From positions 124,001-188,000 of the forward strand of contig JAHBBC010000027.1 in assembly GCA_019915015.1 (NCBI GenBank): a stretch of DNA of 64,000 bases, in the 5' to 3' direction. The stretch is from Auriscalpium vulgare. Taxonomy: Eukaryota; Basidiomycota; Agaricomycetes; Russulales; Auriscalpiaceae. Under the pieces are notes generated by a model. That model was given only the letters and a program-made list of their open reading frames with translations. It was not told the origin of the DNA and ran no database searches. A program made the translations under genes and the position numbers. Positions 1 through 12,088 of this stretch are shown piece after piece (the stretch's first letter is position 1; each line of letters starts with the position of its first letter).

Positions 1-375
1 CGTGCCACTTGTCGTCCGGCAAAGTGTTTGTTCATCGGCGCGAAAGTCATGGTCGTCGTCTCCTCCCCCTTCAGCCCGCAGCTCAGGGGCATCCTGACCG
101 GCATCATCCTCGCCATGCGGGGCGCTGGTCGCAAGCGCATCCAACTCATCCTCGGCCCCAACAACGGCAGGGGCCCTTTGGACTACCTCGAGGTGGAGCG
201 AGCGTGGGTCCGCATCCCCTTGCGCGATTGGATCTCCATGGCCCTCTCCAGCGCCGCGCGCGTTGATCCCCTCGCTCACTACCCGGTGGCAGCCGGTGAA
301 GTCGAAGACGAGAGGACGGGCATCAACTGCATCCATTTCCAGCGCGCCGCGCGCCGTCGCGCGCAGGAGGAGTAG
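1..375 (+). CDS. 3' end of an unrecognised protein gene (5' partial)
   Basis: The frame is open from the first base of the window to a TAG ending at 375, giving the last 124 residues of a protein that starts upstream. The segment mixes a hydrophobic stretch (residues about 11-36) with basic patches, ends in an Arg-rich tail (RRRAQEE), and has the GC-rich third positions of a coding exon. There is no ATG in the visible part that would make a convincing start, so this is read as a terminal exon. I do not recognise a family and assign no function. Confidence 0.5.
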   Translation, partial: RATCRPAKCLFIGAKVMVVVSSPFSPQLRGILTGIILAMRGAGRKRIQLILGPNNGRGPLDYLEVERAWVRIPLRDWISMALSSAARVDPLAHYPVAAGEVEDERTGINCIHFQRAARRRAQEE

Positions 376-1180
376 AGGAGAAAGAAGAGTGTTTCATCTT
401 CACACGCCGTGATTGCGCGTGTCCTTATCGCCCTCATTGATTTCCCCCTTTTCTTGACAATCCGTACCTTACTCAGCCGCTCCTTTCCGTCTAATATGTT
501 TGGACATTGTTCTTTGTTCCTTTTTAGGGTTTTCCTCGAGGTAGCATCCCCACCCGCCCATGGCCCGTGGTCCCTCCCACCCGATCGCTAACCCGGCCCC
601 CCTTTCAGGATTCATCGATCGGTGTCGGAGGCCCCCAGTGGGCTTCGCCCGTCTTCGCCTTTCTTGTTTCACACGTCGCCACGCATCACTTGTACATTTC
701 GCGCCTTGACTCAATACATTTGTGACAGCCTTTTCCCTCTTGCGTGACATTCACCTCACGCGCACCACCGCGCTCTCCCGCCGAGCGAGCGAGTACTCGT
801 AGAGTGCAGTCGTTCCCAGTTGCTTGCAACACACATCTTCTCCTCCAACCCCTCGTTGATGATTCTCCGACTAATCACGCATTCCAACCATCACCTCTGA
901 TTGCACACCTCCCTACTCTCATCGGAGACGCGCTCTGATCATCTTCGGGAGCCTGGCACTCGCTCGCACACATTGCAGTACCCTCTTCAGCGCTCAAGGG
1001 ATCTGGTACTATCTGACACATTACCACTATACTACATGTGGGTGCCCATCATCGCTGTGCATGAACTTGCTCAGCAACATTGTGCATTGCTCCGTGAAAC
1101 ATGGACTCAACCATGCCCCAATTAATACCTGGCCGGCCTCGCTCGCATGCTTGCACAGGCCGCCAGGTAATGATCAGGGG
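376..1180. other. Gene-free stretch after the first gene
   Basis: About 800 bases of pyrimidine-rich, mixed-composition DNA. The first part is presumably the 3' UTR and terminator region of the gene ending at 375. Several short open frames exist, but none has a domain, a convincing start or a splice pattern. I see nothing else in it. Confidence 0.5.
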
Positions 1181-1285
1181 CATGGTCTGCAGTTCAATTT
1201 CTGATAGAAACACTTATATGTACTTCACTCCGCGTAGTACTTTGGCTAGAGCTCAGACATGACATGATTTCTGGATGCACGAATG
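1181..1285 (+). repeat. SINE-like repeat, copy 1 (5' truncated)
   Basis: This copy starts in a B-box-like sequence (AGTTCAATTTC at 1191-1201) and continues into a tail that aligns by eye with copy 2 at 1365-1515. Shared blocks include GTAGTAC, then GACATGA/GACGTAG, then TTTCTGGATGCAC/TTTCCGAGTGCAC. No A box lies upstream, so the tRNA-like head appears to be missing, as is common for 5'-truncated SINE insertions. Similarity is moderate, so the copy is old. Confidence 0.5.
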
Positions 1286-1364
1286 GGGAGGTGACAGACT
1301 TAGATGCTTTGAAAAGCCTAGAGGAATAGTCTATAACATATGTATTGATGTATATATTGTCAAT

Positions 1365-1515
1365 GGCTCTGTAGTCTAGTGGTATCTGCACTGTATAGTC
1401 TTCAAAACTTGGAGGTTTGCAGTTCAATTCCTGTTATAAACAGTTTTGAAAAGATTGGTAATCGAGTCCGGGTAGTACAGTAGCCGGAGTAGAGAGGAAT
1501 GACGTAGTTTCCGAG
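1365..1515 (+). repeat. SINE-like repeat, copy 2 with tRNA-like head
   Basis: The head carries a perfect eukaryotic RNA polymerase III A box (TAGTCTAGTGG, 1372-1382). A near-perfect B box (AGTTCAATTCC, 1421-1431) follows at tRNA-like spacing. The cloverleaf is not intact: the T stem is short and no acceptor stem closes. It is therefore not a functional tRNA gene. After the tRNA-like part comes an unrelated tail that is shared with the copy at 1181-1285. A tRNA head plus a common tRNA-unrelated body is the architecture of a tRNA-derived SINE. Confidence 0.6.
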
Positions 1516-1835
1516 TGCACTTGTGCTGTGCATCCGAGACTGACGTCATGGGATCAAGCGTGGGAATTATTTACCGGAAATGGCAATTATGGAGCATTTT
1601 CTTCTGACTTCAGAGCCACTGAAATTATGTGCATATCTATTCTAGTTAGCTTAAAAAATGCGAAATACTGTCTGAAACGGGAGTCTTTTGAAGTGCGAAG
1701 AGGGGGAATTGTGTTTGCTAGGGAAATTGGACCGTGTGAACAAATAGCTATATATGGGGGGGAAGATGAAAGTTGCATGGGGGTCCAAAAACGGCGACTG
1801 GTGCTTACATAAGAAACGATTCAAGGGAATCGTAA

Positions 1836-2390
1836 TTGGCTGCGCCCGCACGTGCTCGACGCGTCCGCCTGTTTGGCTTCAAGGCACAGCCTGCGCGCAC
1901 ATACTTAAGGCCGCTGCTCTGCGTCTGCGCCGTCCCACCGCCTCTCTCATTACCACCACAATGTCGATGGCTGCTGAGTTCCACGCCAGCTCCTCCTCAT
2001 GGCCTTTTGCATACGCTTGCACACGCCAGCCAGGTACTACGCATCAAGCACGCTATGTTTTCCACCGTGCTCTTACTCCTCTTGCGGGCAGTGTCCCGGA
2101 CCGCTTAGTTGTTCATCTCAGTGCGTGTTCCTGTGCGGCTGAGCCAGGTATGCTCTGAGCTTCGTGCACTGACATGCCCGCCCGACGCAGCGCTGTCGCT
2201 CAATGGCAATCCAAAACGCCGTTGGTCGTGTTAGAGGGCTTACGGAGCGTCACGACCAGCGGCGTGAGACGTTGGATGTGATCGTATTCTCGCATCATCG
2301 AGAGCGTGAGACTGGTTATCAGTCTGCCATCTTCTGTGTTGCGAGGTATATGCACCGCCAGAATATATGCGCATTGTTTTGTTTCTAAAG
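1836..2390 (+). repeat. Dispersed promoter/first-exon repeat, copy A (decayed)
   Basis: Contains the family signature in order: CCAAT-type box read as ATTGGC, CACGTG, CGACGCGTC, a GGCTTCAAGGC block, a TATA-like stretch, then an ATG (1962) followed by GCCAGCTCCTCCTCATGGCC. A later block (TATTCTCGCATCATC, about 2286) is also shared with the other copies. The frame after the ATG breaks quickly, so this is a relic. The product of the family is not recognisable. Confidence 0.45.
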
Positions 2391-3934
2391 GACATCCACT
2401 CCTGTGCCGCCTTCTGTTACCAAGGGCATCGAGCCCAGCATGATAAGTTAGATATGAGAGCTGATGTACTCTACACGAGCCGCCGCACCGTGCGTAGCGT
2501 CACCGGTCACCGCCAATGCTCCTTCAAGTTCTCTCGCGGAGCCTGAGGAAACCAGGCCCACGAACACGGAAATGGTGCGCCCAGTGTGGCCGCCAAGCTT
2601 ACCCTCCTTCGTTGTACGGCCAGCCGGCGCCTGGTGTCTCTGCTGCGCTGCAGTTGCAGTCCATGTCGAATCCCATGACGACGCCGAGCATGGAAGACTG
2701 CTGCCGTACGATACGTGTACCTCTGTGATAGGAATGCGGCCCTGCGACATACAGGTCAACATCTGCCATGCGACCGGTCATTCCGCACACGTACATGGCG
2801 GTGTACCCACGGCGGGTCGAGCTAGAGGTGGATCTGCGGGTGGGTACGGTCCGGGGGAGTTGCATTGGCGAGGTGTCACTGTATGCACGATGCTGCGAGA
2901 ATGGGGTCAGAATGCGAATACAGCGGGGAAGAGACACACTGCGACGCCCCGCCGCCATCGTGACCAGGTATTTGTTTCAGAGACGGAGCTGCGCTGCGGA
3001 GCGTGCGTCGCGCTCGACCGGAAACCGCGACATGTCCGCGACGTTCGCGTTCGTCCCCGTCCGGGAGTCTCGGAGCGCAGGATCCCGGCGGCGCTGCAGT
3101 GAACACAGCGTCAGCAAATATCTCTGCGCGCAAGCAGGTATATGGAAGACGCAGGATCGGGCGCGGGCCGGGAGAGTGTCGCGGTGGCGAATCCTGCTGG
3201 AGCCCCGCTGTGCGAGCGCGATCGACCAGCGGGCCTGCGGGCAGGTCCGTAGCTTGGAATGGTGCCCCGACGTACATACGCGTGCTCACCTCGCACGCCG
3301 CCCTACCGCCATCTTGCCCATCTAGACTCATGCATCAGCGCCAGAAGCCAGACAGCAGCGCGCACGAGCCCGTTAGAGAGGTGCGGAGCAGCAGGATGTG
3401 GTAGCATAAGAGCGAGAAAACGAGCGACGTGCCAATACACCCACCTGCTGCCCGCCTCTGTGCATGCGATTGCGCCCTGCTGAGACGCGTGCTGGGGACT
3501 TTGCACGCTGCTCGAGATAGGCGTTGATTTGATAAGGAGGACTCGGAGAGATACCTGGGTCGGCACGGAGCACGGAGTCCTTGCGGGCATTGGGCAGCGG
3601 GCGGGAGCGAACCATGGAGAGGACTCGAGACCATATCCTGCGCGCTCGTCCAGTGCATTGCCCACTATCTATCTTCTGGCCGTTAGGAGGTCGCAGACAT
3701 CCCTCAAAGAACTAACTTCTGCGCGCATGAGCCTGCGCGGGGCGCCGCGGGCGCACACGATGAAGGAGTCAACGGGAAAAGTCTGCGAGCAGCGGAGCGC
3801 AGGAGACCGTGGACCGCGCGATGGCCATGAAGGCGTTGCAATGACGGGGGCCTTCGTGGCCGTAGAGAGAGTCTGGGATCGTGGGTGAGGAGGGAGAGCA
3901 AGACGCGGTCGCCCATCGATCATACTAAACCGCT
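2391..3934. other. GC-rich stretch without a supported gene
   Basis: Overlapping open frames occur on both strands, the longest 212 codons on the plus strand. They overlap each other in antiphase, carry no motif and have no consistent splice sites. In DNA this GC-rich such frames arise by chance. It may be the decayed body of the gene whose first exon is repeat copy A. Confidence 0.4.
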
Positions 3935-4480
3935 GGGGCGTCGCGATTGGCCGCGCGCCCGCACGTGCCCGACGCGTCCAAACGCGCTCGGGTTGGGCTT
4001 CAACGCAACGGCCAAACACCCGCGCGCATATAAGGCCGCCCCGCTTCCCGCACGCCGCCCCGCAACGTGCGTCCCTCCCACGACGATGGCATCTGCGCCA
4101 GCAAAGCTCTCCCCGCGCTGTCTCCTCGCCATGGCCCTTTGCACGCCGTCGTCGGTTCCCAGTACTTCCACAACGTACGTGCGCGCAGCCCGTCCGCGAT
4201 CGTCGTGTCTCCAATCTGACTTCGCCCGTGTGTAGGTGTCAGGCTGCCGGCTGGTCCGAAGCGGCCTGACCGAATCCGACGCCGGACACCTTCTGGTTCA
4301 CGAGTACATCGCGCCTACAGCCTCGTCTGTGCCGTTGCTCCCGCCCCCTGGCCGTACGAGCTCGCAATCGCGGTCCATACATGTTTTGTGCAAGGACGGG
4401 TGGTATAGAGGTTTACCGGTGACCGTATTCTTGCATCATCGCTGTTCGTGGGTCTCTGTATGTTTGTCTGTCATTCAGAA
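3935..4480 (+). repeat. Dispersed promoter/first-exon repeat, copy B
   Basis: Best-preserved plus-strand copy. It has CGATTGGCC and CACGTG near 3947-3966, CGACGCGTC, a TATA box (CATATAAGG, about 4027), and an ATG at 4086 followed by CTCCTCGCCATGGCCC. The block CGTATTCTTGCATCATCG lies near 4425. The order and spacing match copies A, C and D. The reading frame after the ATG is not maintained, so no protein is annotated. Confidence 0.5.
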
Positions 4481-7400
4481 TATATGCACCCGGGAATATT
4501 GTCGTTGTTGTGATGCGTCGGACGCAGTGTACGGCGTAGAAGATAGAACTGAATTGCAATGTATAGAGTGGTAATCAGTACGTGCACCGACCAGACCCAA
4601 GTTCTATCTCGTTGCGCTCCCCGGCGTGCGCCGTCTACTTGCGGCCCGGGAGTTGTGGCTCTCCAAGTCCATTGCGCAGCGCGGACGATGGTGTCTCGCC
4701 CAATCGACGATGCTGTTGGGCATAGAGTACGTACGTAGGTCCTACGCTGGGCGCAATCCATCGCCTGCAGCATCCCTCTGGAAATCCAGACAGCTCGGCC
4801 TTGTAGGATGCCCGGGCGCCGGCTCCACGATCTACGGCGGCGTCAGCAAATAGCACAGCGGCGGTGGCGATGCTTTGAAGCGCGGCGTGCAGCTGCGGGA
4901 GGGGACGAGGCCGTAGGGTCGGGCCCGGCCATGTGCAGCCGGCGCATCGTCGTGGCACGTTGGGAGCGTGCGGCCCGGTGGAGGCTGGTGCGCCCGGGCG
5001 GGGGCGGCCCTCGATGGTTGTCGTCCTGCATGTGGCACAGGCACACGGACGGCGTGAGCGCAGGGAAGCAGGGACGGTCGGGGCTTGCGTGTCAGCGTAG
5101 CATCACAGGAAAAGAGGAGACGGATACGCACGCTGCGCATGACCCCGGCGCCTCGCGCACGTCGCAGGGATGCGTCCGTCCGGACGTACTTATGGTGCGG
5201 CGATGGCAGCAGAAGGGGCTCCTGCGCGCCCCCGTTGTTCGATGCGGTGTCGAGGCGGCGGTTTGCCTTCGTACAAGCGGCGTCCCCTGCTGAGTACCAG
5301 AAACGTCAGACGCCTGGCTAGAGGAACGCGTGGGGTGGAAATGCTTACTGAGAGGCTGCGCTGATGGCCATGTCTCCCGGGGCATAGGTCGATCATGCAA
5401 TTCATGCATTCCGTCGTGAGTTTGGCGATATGCCTGCGAGGCGCAAAGTCACCGCGTGCGGGTCCCGGTGCATTTGGCGAAAAGATGGTGCAGCATGGCG
5501 CGATGCCCGGCAGGCGCGAAGCAGCCAACGAGGCGCGTTCTCGCTGGCCGTCGAGCGCGCTGCACCTCCAACGCCCATAGCAGCGAGCACGCCGCACGCG
5601 AATCCATCGCACGGTCGAGGCTCTGGGATAGTGGTGGAAGCGAAACAAGAAACGAGGAACGTACCGACGACGCCGAGGCTCGAGATAGGCTTGAATTTCG
5701 CCCTAGAACAATTCTGTGAACCATGGTCAGCAATTGAACTAGGCATGATGGGCCGCGCACGCACCTGAGGTGACTCCGCTGCATGTCCAGACGGTGAGCT
5801 GCTTCAATTGTCGCCGGAGGAGCCTGGTCGATCGACATCTATCGTTGCATTTGGCCGGCGTAGTACGAGTCGTGAGCTTAGAAAGACTTCCTGCAGTCAT
5901 TGAAGAGCAGCGTGAGCTAGTGTCCGTGGCTGCCAAGGTAATTCTGAAGGTATCATAGTGAAGGTAAGAGCTCGAGTGCGAAGGAAGAAACGTCGAGTTG
6001 GCCGACTGGCGCTCGAACCAGACGCCGCGCGGCCTCTTCGGCAATATCCGGATGCTCCTTCTCGCATACCAACGTCTCTCGGCCTGAGCCTCGTCGTCCT
6101 TCCCCTCATCTCATGCCCACGCTCCAGGATCCGCTAGAATGTCCATCAACAGCGACAGCATGCCTGTCAGCGAATCGACTGGTGACGCGACACGCGTCGC
6201 TGGGCATGCGGCGCGTCGCCAAAATGTCTCCCTCGTCGTCCTTCCTCTCATCTCATTTCCAGGCTCGAGGATCCAAACAGAATGACCCTCAAGAGCGACG
6301 GTATTCCTCCTAACCGCTCTATCTGCGATGTGACACGCGTCGCTGGGCCTGTTGTGCTCCACCAACATGGACCTGCATATGGAGGTGCGTATCCGCCGTC
6401 TATCGTGGACATCATTTTGACACCGCGATCTGTAGCACCAAATCGGAATATCCCCGTGTCGGCCACCTCGACGTCAGCTCGTTGCGAGAAACATGCATCT
6501 ACTCGCCAGTCCCGTCCTGTCTCACTAGGCTACGCTCGCCAGCACAAATCCTCCCACACCGAACATCGCTATCGTTCGCCGCAAAGCAAGCCGAGGGTCA
6601 CTCGCGGGGTGGCTATCATAGGAGGGAGCGTTTCTTTGACGGTACGCATCCTTGAGTACCACAACATCGCGCATACATGCTGATGGTCGATCGTACCCTA
6701 GCCCGCTCACATGATGATTTTGCCGTTCTTCGAAGAAATGTGTTTAGCATACGTCTTGCTCCATCCCTTCTGGCTGAGCATCGACCCACCCTGCAAGCAA
6801 GCGCAGCACGCAAGCGACGGGATCGGGAGCTGGGAGTTTGGTGCGTGTTGGTCTGTTATCCGTATCCTGCAGGCTCTGAGGACGTCACTTGCCCGCAGGT
6901 CCTTGGGCGAGAGCTTGTGCCCCACCCACAAGCACTGGCCCACCTCCGTGGTTCGAATCGGGGGGTACTCCCGGTGCGTGCGTTCTGTGATACGTCTTGT
7001 GCGGGCTCTGACGATGCTGCTGGCAGCGCCCTGGCAACGGCGGCCCACCAACAGCGCACTGCGCCCTCTCATCCACCGGCGCATCGCGCGTGCCAGCCCC
7101 CCGATATCATCAACGACGCATGTCCGTACATGCCAGTGAACTGTGAGGAGGATCCCGAGAGGTATGCTCCGGATGGGCCCTGCATATCGGTGCGTGGTTT
7201 CTGCGATGTGCTCTGCTGACGCGACCGACTGCCGTGCCTTCCACGCATGCAGGGCGCACCCTAGATTGTGCCTCGCGCTCGAGCACGGCACTTCGGCCGC
7301 CCAGCCACGTCCTCTCCCCGCAAAGGGCCGGGATCGCGCGGCGCTGCCTTGGACGGATCCATATGGCACCGTCTGCGTCCGAGGTGGCGCGCCTGACCCG

Positions 7401-7849
7401 CGCGGCGCAGACCTCTTGAGTCGACGTTGACGCTTGCATACAACGTGGATCCCACCGCGGACTCCCAAGACGAAACAGTCGCCAAGCTGCGAGCGTTCCC
7501 GCGTCATGCTCTGGATGGCGAGTGCGCTGCAGATAATGGCTGGCAAAACTTACCGACCTTCTGCCCAACAGCGTCAATCGCACGCGGTGCCGTCCGCACT
7601 GGGCGACAGTCTTCGCAGAAGGCAGCTCGCCGAGTCGGCGAGGGCGCGCGGTGGAATTCCTACACGGAGCTAGTAGCAGAAGCCTGTCGATTCATGCATG
7701 TACTTACCACCGTAGACATGGCAAGTGAGCAACATTGATCATGCCATTAGTTGCGCCCGAAGCACCGTGACAATCATCACATTCCGGCGCGCAGACATTC
7801 TGAACAACGAGACTCGGTACAAACAGAGCAGACCCATGAACGCCCGATG
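4481..7849. other. Long stretch of decayed repeat-like DNA
   Basis: No gene can be supported. Part of it (about 6800-6900) resembles 13400-13500: both share a CAAGCA...GGTGCGTGTTGG...TCTG block. The region therefore looks like an old, diverged copy of a larger dispersed unit. Many short open frames on both strands lack domains, conserved starts or splice logic. Direct sub-repeats with ACACGCGTCGCTGGGC occur at about 6189 and 6333. Confidence 0.35.
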
Positions 7850-8258
7850 ATCGATGATGCGAGAATACTGGGAGTATCCTTCTTCTATACCGCCGGTAAA
7901 AGAGGAGCGTATGTAGATAGTGCCACCCACCGCTCCGTCAAGCTCCTGAGGGGGAGAAGTTCAGCACAGCTGTGGATGTGTACATACCTGACCGCCATCT
8001 GCGCGGCTGCGAAAAGGTTGCCTGGGATCCCGGGACGCGTGGCTGACCATATGCAGACGGGGTCAGCGAGAAATGTCGATCGTCGAATGGCCTCCGTAAG
8101 ATTCCCGTTCACGGGAGAGGCGGAAGAAAAAGCCCAGGATGAGGAGAGTGCTGCAGCGGGCTGGTGCTGGTGGCAGGACCATCGTCGTGGGCGGAGGCAA
8201 GGCGGGGGCGGTCGGGCGAGCCGCGGAGAGGTCTTGTATGCGCGCGGGGTATAGCCTG
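7850..8258 (-). repeat. Dispersed promoter/first-exon repeat, copy D, part interrupted by hAT
   Basis: Reads on the minus strand. It shares with the uninterrupted copy at 16226-16855 the GATGATGCGAGAATAC block (7853) and a GATGAGGAG...GCGGGCTGG block (about 8136). It runs up to GGGGTAT immediately before the transposon. The rest of the same copy resumes after the transposon at 12107. Confidence 0.55.
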
Positions 8259-8276
8259 TAGGGAAGAGCACGGGTA
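8259..8276 (+). repeat. hAT terminal inverted repeat, left
   Basis: TAGGGAAGAGCACGGGTA. It matches the right end (12089-12106, reverse complement) at 17 of 18 positions. The next 150 bases hold repeated ACCCG words, including the palindrome ACCCGTACGGGT, which are candidate transposase-binding sites. Confidence 0.8.
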
Positions 8277-8453
8277 TACCGCGGGTAGAGATTCCTCAGA
8301 CCGCACCCGCACCCGCCAAACCCGTACCCGTACGGGTACGGGTGGCATACCGACCCGTCATCTCTGCGGTTATTGCGGTTAACCGCGGGTACAATTGCGG
8401 TGCGGCGGGTACCATGAACCCGCGGTCAATACAGTGATTTGAAGTACAAATAG

Positions 8454-11393
8454 CTAATTACAGCCCTCCTCATCGTCTTCCTTCTTCTTGCCTTTTGCCT
8501 TGTAGGCTTCTACTATATCGTCTGCCGTGACCAAATCCTTTCTGCACCATGACCGGAGGCAAAGATGGGCGCGGATTGAGGAAGCAGAGAGACGGTTGCG
8601 AGTAAATGGAAGAAGATGGCGGCCTTGCGAGAATACGCGCTCGACTGATGTGGACGTTGCTAAGATTTAGATCAGATGATGCAGATACTAGTACCAACAA
8701 TTGAGACACATACCAGGGATGCTAAGATAGTCAAGGGCTATCCTGGAAAGGCGAGGGTAAATGGCTCGATGCTCCGTCCACCACTTCAAGCCATCCTTCA
8801 CTTTTACGTCCTCGACGGGGAGACGAAGATATTCGGAAATCTCTGACCGTGGCCCGGAGTGTTTGATCCCAACTGAAATGTCTCCAAAATCGTCGGCATC
8901 GTGCGTGTCTTGCGCCACCTCCATAGGAGTCTCTGCACTCGGCAAAATCTCGTAATTGGCAGCATAAGCTGCGCGAGTGAGCTCTTCGGCTGTGGCAATC
9001 CAGCTCTCATCCCAGTCAATATCCCGGAAGTATTGAAGTTTGAGGCCAGGGTGTAAGACTGTACACGGAAGTTTCAGGTATGTAAAAGTGAATGTTTCGA
9101 CCTTTGGACACGTACCCATTGCAATCCTGTATGTGTGCGAGAGGTCTGTCAAGTTCCAGTACCTATCCATCTTGGAACGAGCTAGTTTCATCGCGGAGCG
9201 AATTGCCGAATGATACGGTCGGTCACTTTGCGCGTTCAGATTCTTGTTGATCTTCTCCATCACGGGAATTATGGCGGTTATGCTTGCATCATCCCGGGAG
9301 AAGTACGATACGGTCGCCAATTTATACTGCTGAATGCGGAAGAATAAATTAATGGCTGAATTAATTGAGGTGTTACAACTTACAGAGAGTACACTGATCA
9401 AGTCACCAATGATCTGCCATTCTTCTGAGTTGAGTTCACAATGCCGTAGCTTGAATTCACGGTCGCCCGTAATTTTGTCAATAGGCTTGCGATATGCCGC
9501 GACAAATTTTAGCGTATCATATGTCGAGTTCCAATGTGTGACGACATCACGGGGGATGAGGTTGGGCTTGAGACCAAATTCTTCGCAGATGCGACGCCAG
9601 GCGGGAAGAATGATTGTTGTCGAGTGTACAACGGCGAACACCAGTTTGCGGATCTGAAGCGAGCAGGTTGGTAAGTGGCCTGTGTCCTGCAACACTAACA
9701 GAGTTGTTACCTTCGTCACAGTCGTGCGAGTGCGAGCCGTGTCAGCAAGGATCTCTGCCTGTTCCGCGTCTTCCAGTTGCTCGAGCTCATTGACACCATC
9801 ATCTGGTTCATCGAGTTCGGCACTGTCACTGTCACCATCTTCTAAGTCCTCGTCCTCGTCATCACCATCCCGCTCAACCTCATCATCCAGATCAACCAGG
9901 TCAGGGATGACGTCGTTGTCGTCGTCGGACGACGTATCCGCTTTACCAGATATCCCAGCGTGGAATGGAAGGAGGAATGCTTTTGCCGACAGATGAAGAG
10001 TGTGGTTAAGGCAGCGCGCACGATTTTCGGCTGAAAATGAGTTGTCCAGTGAGTCTAGCATGTCGGTTTGGGTGTCGTTTGAGGCGGCGCTATCAGCATT
10101 GAAGGCAAGGATCTTGTGCGCAATTCCAAAGCTTTCCAGCATCTCCTGGAATTTGCGAGCCATGGTGGCGCCAGTATGCGACTGTCGACTTCTTATGAGC
10201 AAGGACAGAATCGGACATCAAAGAAAGCGAAACGCACCTCCGCGACTTCGACAAAATCAAGCAAGAAACTGAACATCACACCTTCATGCTCGAGGTGGAC
10301 AGTCCAGGCGACAAATGCACAGTGGTTTGGAGATGTCCAGGCATCTGTTGCAAAATGCAAAGCTCCAGGGTGGTCCTGTAAGAGCGTCAACATGCGACAT
10401 GCAATGTGATCAAATGACTGACACGAAGCAGACCTCCAATGCGCTCGCGCGAGGGTTCAAACGAGGCCTTGATGTCTCGAGCAATTGTAAAACGGGAGGG
10501 TATTTCAACGCGCGGCCTGCCAGCTGTCAAGAGCACTTGCAGCTCGCGGTCATTGATGATAGCGATGGGGCGGTTACTTTCTGTGATCCACTTCACCATA
10601 TGAGCCCTGTAGCAGCATTAGCTTCTGTAGACTGAGAGAAATGATACGCGCACCGAGTTTCCCACTTCGTATGCGGCCGGTTTGACGGATGCGCGGGTTT
10701 TTGACCTTGACGAGCGAACGCCGCAAAGATGGAACCACTCTTTTTTTTCGATGCCTTCCCACCCTTTACGACGGCATCCACAGCTTCGTCACCAAAGCAG
10801 CGACGTGCATGGTAGAGGAGGTTGGCGGTCGAGTTCCGGTCCTGTGAGTCTTGATAACGGCGGACTCCACCGAGCTTGTTGATGCACTTGCGAGCGGTAC
10901 ACGTGAAAAAATGACAAGGCCGTCCTTCATGGTATTCGTATCGAACATCAGCAGTGTAGAAGGAGTAGATCGCGGCTCTCCAAGACTTCTGACGGATGGC
11001 TAAGACAGATGTGCTCAGACTTTACACCGCTGAGGGAGGACCTCGACACTTACCAAGGGCCGCTTGCGGATCCTCTTCACTCTCGCTGACATCGTCGTCT
11101 TCTGAGTCCTTGACCAAGATAACATCCGAGGCCGCTGAGGACCCGGAGCGAGCGCAAGAGACAAAACTGGAGCCATCGTCCTTGTCGGACTCCACCTGGA
11201 CATCAACATCAACAGAGATGGTGGGAGAAGACCGCGAAGTGCGAGAGGAAGCAATGGACGACGTGGCTTTCTTGAGTCTTTTAAGAGGCTGTGTAAGAGC
11301 TTTGGCACTGCGCTGGACTACCTTCTTCACGGATGACGCGACCGACGACTTCGTGGACGAGCCGTCGCCGCGCCGCCGCTTCAAGTTGAGCAT
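8454..11393 (-). CDS. hAT transposase (BED finger, RNase H-like core, hAT C-terminal domain)
   Basis: Catalyses excision and insertion of the surrounding transposon in the nucleus. Exon 1 (11393-11054) encodes a basic, Ser-rich N-terminus. Exon 2 (10999-10654) has a BED-type finger (CTARKC ... LLYHARRCF). Then follow the first catalytic Asp (FATDAWTSPN), SHTGATMARKF, the second Asp region (FNADSAASND), CLNHTLHLSAK, an acidic insert, and HWNSTYDTL. The hAT dimerisation region (WWTEHRAIYPRLSRIALDYLSIP) is split by an intron (about 8696-8643) from TSTSVERVFSQGR with the catalytic Glu. The stop is at 8454-8456. In-frame introns also lie near 9715-9659 and 9383-9330. The junction near 10390-10440 does not resolve into a clean GT-AG intron in the needed phase. 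It may be an unusual splice site or a disabling indel. Confidence 0.85.
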
Positions 11394-12088
11394 GTCAGCT
11401 TGAGAGGAAATGAAGGGGGGAGCGCGGAAATCTCCCTCTTACTTCCCAGAGCTTTTGAGCACTCAGAGTCTATGCCCTACTGCGTGACTCAGTCGATTGG
11501 TATATCAGTCGGCGGCCGTCGGCCAGTTATCGCGCACAGCTGACTGCAGGGTCTGGCCAGAAAAGGATTCCCTGGGGATACGAATGGACAGAGTTTGGAT
11601 GTTCCCGCAGTTTGAATAGGTCAAAGAGCGAAGGCCGCTCATGGTGTCACAGCGTGCATGCAAAATCGGGCGCTTGTAGCATCGCTGCACGAGGCCGCAC
11701 GACTGCGCACGATTAGCGCACGACGGTGTTCTCAAAAACTGATTTCTATTCTGCGCACCGCATCATAGAAGGAGACTCAATATACCTCTATATGCCTATA
11801 TGCGTAGGATTGCTGCAAGAGGCACACCACGGCGTTCTCGAACTGCGCCAGATGGTGTACTCAAAGACTCACTTGCATCCTGCGCACAGCATCGTGAAAG
11901 GATATCAAATATACAGCATCTCTCTATGTCTTAATGCTGTCTAGACACGCGGTCCGGGGCTTAGGCAAGAAAATACTGTGGTAACCCGCGGTACCCGCCC
12001 TACGGGTACGGTATGCTTGCGGGTGACAATATTTAACACCTTACCTGTACCCGCCATACCCGTGAGTGAAACACCGCGGTTTCACCCG

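Noticed and set aside
2464..3102. 212-codon plus-strand frame
   Set aside because: Starts at a chance position after repeat copy A, has no motif, and overlaps minus-strand frames.
6940..6965. GGTTCGAATCGGG, a B-box-like sequence
   Set aside because: No A box or acceptor stem at tRNA distance upstream.
6707..7546. 279-codon minus-strand frame
   Set aside because: No recognisable domain, lies in a diverged repeat, and competes with several overlapping frames.
8454..11393. Reading the hAT gene as a domesticated host gene
   Set aside because: It lies between matching inverted repeats with subterminal arrays and a visible target site, so it is a transposon gene.
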